Shown here piece after piece: positions 58,857-64,000 of a stretch of 64,000 nt of DNA; position 1 is the first letter of the stretch; the number at the start of each line of letters is the position of its first letter. The stretch comes from Annona cherimola (Eukaryota > Streptophyta > Magnoliopsida > Magnoliales > Annonaceae). Position numbers and translations under genes: made by a program. The stretch is taken from assembly GCA_030490835.1 (NCBI GenBank), contig CM059971.1:52810012-52874011 (forward strand), written 5' to 3'. A model generated the notes under the pieces. The model had not been told where the DNA came from. It worked only from the letters and a program-made list of their open reading frames with translations, and did no database searches.

Positions 58857-58940
58857 AACGGTCAGAAACATTCGAACGTTGGCACATTAAATCGCGCCAC
58901 CTACCACCAAACGTTCGAATTTAATCTTCCATTATAAAAG
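58857..58940 (+). promoter_or_regulatory. Copia LTR promoter palindrome and TATA box
   Basis: TTCGAACGTTGGC and AAACGTTCGAA arms enclose CACATTAAATCGCGCC, with the inner dyad partly decayed; TATAAAAG is at 58933-58940. Confidence 0.7.
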
Positions 58941-59687
58941 AGGTTTCGAAAGAACGTGCAAGGGTTAGAGAAGCATTCAATAAGCTTACCTTCCACTCTC
59001 TCTTGCATTTAATTTGATCTACACCAACTCCAAGTGAAGAACTGTGCTTCAACTTGCTGAAAGCTCTATTGCTGAACCTTCTACTCTCTCTACAAGTTCT
59101 TCTACGCGTTACAAACTGCCTACATGAATCTGTAAAGTGAAGGCAATTTACCACTTGGTTTGATATTAGAAATCGAAACCAAGTTAAGGCAAAGTAGTGT
59201 TGTGACTAAAGTGTGACTCGTCACTTACTTGTGTTGTATTTGTGCAAGCCCCCTAGAGCTGGAATCTATAAGAGAGCTGCTACTCTAGTTGTATTTGAAA
59301 TCTAATAGTGGAACCCAAGTCATAATGGGTGTGAACTTGGAAGAGTGGAGTAGGGAAGGTTGCCCAAATCACTATAAAACTTTGTCTCTTGTTGTGGTTT
59401 GATTATTTGTGTTTTATTGTTTTATTTCTCTCCATATTTTCTGCTTGTTTCATTAAGGGGATTAACTCTAAAAAGGGAGAAATTTTCTGTTTAAGTAAAG
59501 AATTTTAAAATACCCAATTTACTCCTTCCCTCTTGAGTAGTTATCATAAACTCGGGACCAACACAGCTATGCCCAACAACTCTCCCAATTCAATCTTTTT
59601 CTTCATCCCTTACATTTTGATGTTCAAAATAAGACTTGATATATATCCCAATTGCATTAATTTCAACTTCTATCTTACACGCCATTT

Positions 59688-60053
59688 GATCTTTTCATAT
59701 CAGTCTGAAATCACCAGATTTCAAACCAGTCCAAAAACTTATTTTTTTATTTTTTTGAAATTTTTTTACAAACATGTTAATGTAGTTGTATTCAATCTAG
59801 AAATCAAGTTCTACTATTTTTTGGATATGTGTATATATTTATTTTGGATTTTTCAAAACGATGGTATTTTAGTCATCGTATGTAATTTAAAATGACTTAA
59901 ATACTCTTATTTTTAAAAATTCAAAATAAATATATACCAATATCCAAAAATGATAAAAATTAATTTATACATTAAATACAACTACATTAACATGTTTATA
60001 AAAATAATAAAAAATAATAATAAAATATGTTTTTGGACCAGTTTGAAAAGATC
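59688..60053. mobile_element. Foldback/MITE-like inverted repeat, 366 bp
   Basis: Arms start GATCTTTTCA and end TGAAAAGATC and pair over about 150 bases: AACCAGTCCAAAAAC with GTTTTTGGACCAGTTT, ACATGTTAATGTAGTTGTAT with ATACAACTACATTAACATGT, and ATATATTTATTTTG with its reverse complement. The 5' arm has a 26-base extra segment (near 59698-59723). No clear target duplication was found. It encodes nothing; a folded transcript could be a small-RNA source. Confidence 0.75.
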
Positions 60054-60724
60054 GCTACTCATCCTACAAACCATAAAAGAAACTTCTATCGTACATAAAT
60101 TATATAATCATTTTTAGGAATTTAATAAACTTTTGTGAATGACACGTCATATTAAATTGTCATATATAACCAGATCATCAAATTTTCTTGGCCCTTTTTC
60201 GGACATTTGCAAATTTGTCCTTCAAGTTTATTAAATTAACACCTTTTTGACTTTTTACTGGTATTATACAATATGACGTTTGATATCACAATCATGCCCA
60301 TTCACTTACGAGACAATAAGCTCCCACCTATCTTTAGAAGAGACAATAAGCTATCACTTGTACCGACAGATGACAAAATTCTTACCTATTTATTATGAAA
60401 GATGCAGCTCATAGTTGAAACCCTTGTCCACCACCCCCATCCCCCAACCCAATGGGGGAGACTCAAAAGCACGACCAGTTGCCCATGAGGTAGTGTGCAT
60501 TACCAATTGGGTTGATGCCCAATTGGCAACACTTTTTTATTTTTAAGTTTTATTTTTCACCACAGATGGTCATAAGTTCTTGAAGTATGAATTATAAATT
60601 CTGCATAAATAGCCTTAACATGGTTTGTATTTTGTATTCTGCATTGATTATATAGGAATGTATGATGAATATGCAATAGTTCATATTAATTTTGACAAAA
60701 GTACCCATAAGATTCTTATATATA

Positions 60725-60790
60725 ATAGGGTATAAATATGGAATCTTGGAGGAGAGCGTAGAGAGAGACAGGAGACTAGGATTATATGCC
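60725..60790 (+). promoter_or_regulatory. Promoter-like TATAAATA motif, uncertain
   Basis: GGGTATAAATATGG followed about 25 bases on by a GA-rich stretch (GGAGGAGAGCGTAGAGAGAG). The spacing fits a plant core promoter and leader, but no coding region follows. It could be chance in AT-rich DNA. Confidence 0.25.
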
Positions 60791-61551
60791 TATATTTAAA
60801 TCCAATTAAGTTGATTTCAATGATTAAGTTCAATTAATTTTCTTTTGATGATTAACAAAGTTATTTTAATATTATTTTGAGGTACTACAAGTATCATACT
60901 ATGCTTAGTCAAAGCATCACACATGATTTTATATAAGAAGGGGGCAAAATCCTCCCTCTCCCATGCCCCAATTATTCAATTTTTGTGTATATCATGAAAA
61001 TCCAATTTAAATCAGTTTAAACTATTCTAATCCTTAGCATTTTCTCATAAAACCTCAAATCTTCAAGTATCCATATCCCTAGGGTATGTAGCCTTAGTTT
61101 TTCTAATTCAACCTATTTTCTGATTAGCAACAAGTGTCTATAGTAAGTTCTTATCAATGTAATAATCAACCTAAGTCAAAAAGAAATATCAAGTCAAGCA
61201 TATCACTTGGGATTAACTTTCCTAAGGATCAAGTCAACAAATTTATGCACATTTTTGCTCAAGATCATGAGTAATTGATTTCCATAATGCTAAATTTCAA
61301 TTTATATATGGAAGAAACTTATTTAGTCATTTACAAACACATAATCACGATATATGAAAAACAGAAAGATATCTTGTAAAATCCATAGATTTCAGCACAA
61401 TAGGAATCAAATGCATGTTGGAATCCAAGGCAAATTAAGCACAATCTATGTTTTGATGATTAACAACTCAATTTGAAAATATTTTGGGTACTAATGTGAC
61501 TTGTTGAAATTGGTTAAAGGCTAAAAACTTAAAATTCAGTACCTGACAGAC

Positions 61552-61945
61552 CAAGTCGCAAAGCCAAGTCGACTTAGCCATTGAATTGAGTGAAGTCGAT
61601 ACCCAAGTCGACTCCAAGATCGACTTTAGAAGGAGTAAAATCTTCCAGCGCTGAAATTGGGAATCAAGACAGGTGAAGTTGCAGTCCAAGTCGACTCCAA
61701 TTGCGACTTGGGTGAAGTCGCAGACCTAAGTCAACTCTACTATCGACTTTAGATGCTCAAACCTTTCAGCATTGAAATTGGGAACCAAGACAGGTGAAGT
61801 CGCACCCGAAGTCGACTCCACATGCGACTTGGGTGAAGTCGCATCCTCAAGTCGACTCCACATGCGACTTGGGTGAAGTCGCATCCTCAAGTCGACTCCA
61901 CATGCGACTTGAGTGCAGTTGGACCCCAAGTCGACCTAGAATTTG
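61552..61945 (+). repeat. GTCGAC hairpin-module array with 40-bp tandem units
   Basis: Contains the cleanest tandem run: three successive modules of about 40 bases at 61796-61917 with AAGTCGCA...TGCGACTTG arms around CAAGTCGACTCCACA, two of them identical. Other modules have AAGTCGAT/ATCGACTTT arms. The promoter-side cluster is at 62248-62385. Confidence 0.88.
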
Positions 61946-62389
61946 ACTTGAGTTAGAATGAAGAAATATACAGTCCAGAAAAGCAAATGTGACTAATTTA
62001 ATCATTCAAGATAGTATATTACTCAAGGAAAAATCATTGGGCTACATCTATGGACTGCAAAATCAAGAAAATCAAATCATTCTAAGTTCAAGGCATGAAG
62101 ACAAGCCTCCAAGAAAAGATGAATATGTCGAGTTCCAAGAACAAACTTTCAAGATCAAGAATATCAGTAGAAGAATAAGATAAGATGAATAACAACCAAT
62201 CAAGATTACTCTCAAGAAATCCAAGTTCCAACAAGTGCATACAGAAAGTGAAGTCGCACCCGAAGTTGACTTCACCTGTGACCTGGGTCAAGTCTAGGAC
62301 CAAGTCAACCTGAAGTGGAACTTGAAGATGCTGAAGACCAAAGTCACACCCGAAGTCGACTCTACATGTGACTTGGGTCGCAACGGTCG

Positions 62390-62466
62390 AAAAAATTCGA
62401 ACGTTGGCTCATTAAATGCGCTCCACCTACCACCAAACGTTCAAATTTACTCCACCATTATAAAAG
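62390..62466 (+). promoter_or_regulatory. Copia LTR promoter palindrome and TATA box
   Basis: TTCGAACGTTGGC, an ATTAAATGCG centre, and AAACGTTC, then TATAAAAG at 62459-62466. The MITE inserted about 75 bases downstream, inside the probable transcribed leader. Confidence 0.7.
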
Positions 62467-62541
62467 AGCATTCAAGTGAACATGCTAGAGGTTAGAGAAA
62501 GTATTTACTGAGATCAAACTACCATCCTCTCCAAACATTAA

Positions 62542-62817
62542 GGGTGTGTTTGGCAATTTGAAAAAAATTTCAAGTTAAAACTTTTCAATCTCCATAACTA
62601 CTCTTTTTTAAATTATTTTTTACACATCTTTCTATACCATAACCCTACTTTTCAATCATTTCTACACAACTACCAATACAACTAACCTATTTATTTTAAA
62701 TTTATTCTCTTTATTCCTCATCATTACCCCTATAATATCACCTCATTTTCTACTGATTTGACAACTTTTACATAAAAAACTTTTCATCAAAAGTTTTACA
62801 ACTTCCCAAACACACCT
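62542..62817. mobile_element. Tourist-like MITE, 276 bp
   Basis: Ends GGGTGTGTTTGGCAA and TTCCCAAACACACCT, flanked by TAA at 62539-62541 and 62818-62820. Same family as 11965-12231. It is inserted in the copia 5' LTR and absent from the other copia LTRs, so it is younger than that LTR. Confidence 0.88.
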
Positions 62818-63392
62818 TAAGTGATCAATACAAGTTTCAAGTGAAGAACTTAGCTCCAACTTGTTGAAAGCTACATAGCTGATCAAATCTTTCTTCTACA
62901 AGTTCTTTCACGAGCTGAAACCTGCTTACACAATCTATAAAGTACAGTTTCTTTATTTGATTCAATATTTGTATCTGATACTTGGTTTGATATTAGTGAT
63001 TTGAACCAAGTGTAAACAAAGTAGCGTTGTGACTTGAGTGTGACTCGTCACCTACTTGTGCTGTGTTTTATGCAAGCCTCCTAGAGCTGGAATTTAGAAG
63101 AGAGCTGCTACTCTAGCTGTATTTGACAACACATTAGGGGAACCCAAGTCACAACGGGTGTGAGCTTGGAAGAGTGGAGTAGGGAAGGTTGCCCGAACCA
63201 CTATAAAATTTATGTCTACTGCTGTGGTTTGCATTTCTGCTTTTATTTCTTTATTTCTCTTCATATTATTCAACTGTTTCATTAAGGGGATTAAATTAAA
63301 TAGGGAGAGAATTTCTGTTTAAGTAAAAAATTTTAAATACCCAATTCACCCCTCCACTCTTGGGTTATAGTCATAAACTCAGGACCAACAAG

Positions 63393-63404
63393 TGGTATCA
63401 GAGC
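63393..63404 (+). promoter_or_regulatory. tRNA-Met primer-binding site of second copia element
   Basis: TGGTATCAGAGC, two bases after the LTR end: a perfect match to the initiator-methionine primer site common in plant copia elements. Confidence 0.92.
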
Positions 63405-63438
63405 AGGTCTTTGAGTTTAAACCAAAGAGATCCTATAT

Positions 63439-64000
63439 ATGACATCTCAACAAACTTCTACCCCTGCATTTGCCGAGGGCCAATCCTTCACAAGGCCACC
63501 TCTATTTGATGGGAGTAACTTCGGTTATTGGAAGTTGAGAATGAAACAATTAATCAAGGCTACGAATATAGATTCTTGGATTGCTATCCAAGATAGTGTT
63601 GTGTTGCCTATTGATGAAAGAGTCTCTATATGGTCCAAGGAGGAAGTTAGAACCGTTAAAAGAAACACAAAAGCCATGAATTCCCTCTTTTGTGCACTAA
63701 CAGCATCTGAGTATGATAGAGTATCCTCATGCTAAACCACTAAAGAAATATGGGACACTCTTACATCTATTTATGAGGAAATTTCTCAAGTCCAAGGGAC
63801 GAGAAGAAATATTTTGATTAGAGAGTTAGAAAGCTTTAAAATGCTTGAAACTGAAAATATTTCTGAAATATTTGCTAGATTTTCTAAGATTACTAATGCC
63901 TTAAAAGGTCTTGGGAAAGCTATTTCTGAATCTGAGCAGGTAATGAAAATTCTAAGAGCGCTACCTGAATCTTGAACTCCAAAGATCACGGCCATTGAGG
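63439..64000 (+). pseudogene. Copia gag, N-terminal part, broken
   Basis: Starts MTSQQTSTPAFAEGQSFTRP, then LFDGSNFGYWKLRMKQLIKA, IDSWIAIQDSVVLPIDERV and MNSLFCALTASEYDRVSSC, the UBN2-type copia gag head. A TAA at 63733 replaces the CAA (Gln) present in the 50405 copy, and a TGA at 63973 follows. The frame otherwise stays open to the window end with the same residues as the other copy. It supplies the intact gag start that the 50405 element has lost. Confidence 0.9.

Larger units (their letters stand above)
57816..59563 (+). repeat. 3' LTR of copia element
   Basis: 1,748 bp, TGTTAGAATTCAAGG to GGGACCAACA. It has two GTCGAC clusters (about 57950-58370 and 58640-58856), a promoter palindrome and a TATA box. 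The start resembles that of the 61416 LTR (shared CAAGGCAAATTAAGCACAAT). The bases after it are CAGCT; the matching copy was lost with the 5' LTR. Confidence 0.93.
59564..61415. other. Non-coding DNA between two copia elements
   Basis: No convincing gene in 1.85 kb. It contains a foldback element (59688-60053), a C-rich patch (60435-60465) and a TATA-like motif (60729-60737). The only longer open frame (59533-59895) begins in the LTR and is AT-driven, so I reject it. Origin unknown; it may be old unique sequence. Confidence 0.55.
61416..63390 (+). repeat. 5' LTR of a second copia element
   Basis: TGTTGGAATCCAAGG to AGGACCAACA, followed by a tRNA-Met primer site and gag. 1,975 bp including a MITE (62542-62817); about 1.7 kb without it. 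It has two GTCGAC clusters, a promoter palindrome and a TATA box. The flank before it is ATGCA. It is the best-ordered copy for studying the family. Confidence 0.93.

Noticed and set aside
60725..60790. Host gene promoter
   Set aside because: Kept only as a low-confidence motif; no exon or reading frame follows within the available sequence.
63393..63404. Possible tRNA gene fragment (TGGTATCAGAGC)
   Set aside because: It is the primer-binding site complementary to a tRNA 3' end; no cloverleaf or internal promoter boxes are present.

Overview
This window is repeat-dense nuclear DNA from a flowering plant. No host gene, tRNA gene or rRNA gene could be supported. The evidence is wall-to-wall plant LTR retrotransposons (Ty3/gypsy of Athila, Tat and probable Tekay/Del type, and Ty1/copia of SIRE/Maximus type), a LINE endonuclease relic, two Tourist-like MITEs, AT-rich composition, and coding relics full of stops and frameshifts. 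Family names rest on my recognition of ends, primer sites, protein motifs and structure; no search was run.

Layout. 1-686 is the start-side part of an inverted copia LTR. 2463-8470 is a 6.0 kb gypsy solo LTR (target duplication ATAAG) sitting in older degenerate LTR-like DNA (687-2457 and 8476-9993). 10010-11512 is a LINE relic on the minus strand. From 11518 a nested stack begins. An inverted gypsy LTR (11518-14236) is broken by a second inverted gypsy LTR (14237-14414, resuming at 43104 and running to 46801). That one is split by a non-autonomous Athila-like element on the minus strand (14415-43098, TSD GCAAA). Inside the Athila element lie: (i) a 9.0 kb Tat-type element with gag but no pol (15782-24784, TSD GCCCC), whose 5' LTR carries a 2.8 kb solo LTR (16698-19503, TSD GCGGG); (ii) an inverted gypsy solo LTR in the protease reading frame (27716-31135, TSD AACAG); and (iii) a plus-strand gypsy solo LTR in the gag region (31774-39344, TSD CTTGT/CTTAT). 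Element (iii) holds a copia solo LTR (36020-39310, TSD GTAAG), which holds another copia solo LTR (36204-37866, TSD AAGTC). That is six levels of insertion.

46802-50404 is the 5' LTR, primer site and start of gag of another gypsy element. At about 50405 it joins directly to the gag of a SIRE-like copia element (50405-59563), which has lost its own 5' LTR but keeps relics of gag, protease, integrase, RT and RNase H, an additional 3' ORF, a polypurine tract and its 3' LTR. 59564-61415 is non-coding DNA with a foldback element. 61416-64000 is the 5' LTR, primer site and gag of a second copia element that runs out of the window.

How the parts relate. Gag and pol would build the particle and copy the RNA; LTRs carry promoters and ends; primer sites (tRNA-Met type for copia and the long-LTR gypsy family, the Athila TGGCGCCGTTGCC type, and a distinct Tat type) start reverse transcription. 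Every coding region seen is broken, so these copies look inactive or dependent on helpers. The most unusual structure is the array of GTCGAC-centred inverted-repeat modules in every copia LTR, repeated just ahead of the extra ORF. A second, unrelated array of GGACAT/ATGTCC mini-palindromes occurs in the long gypsy LTRs. Both show paired base changes that preserve dyad symmetry.
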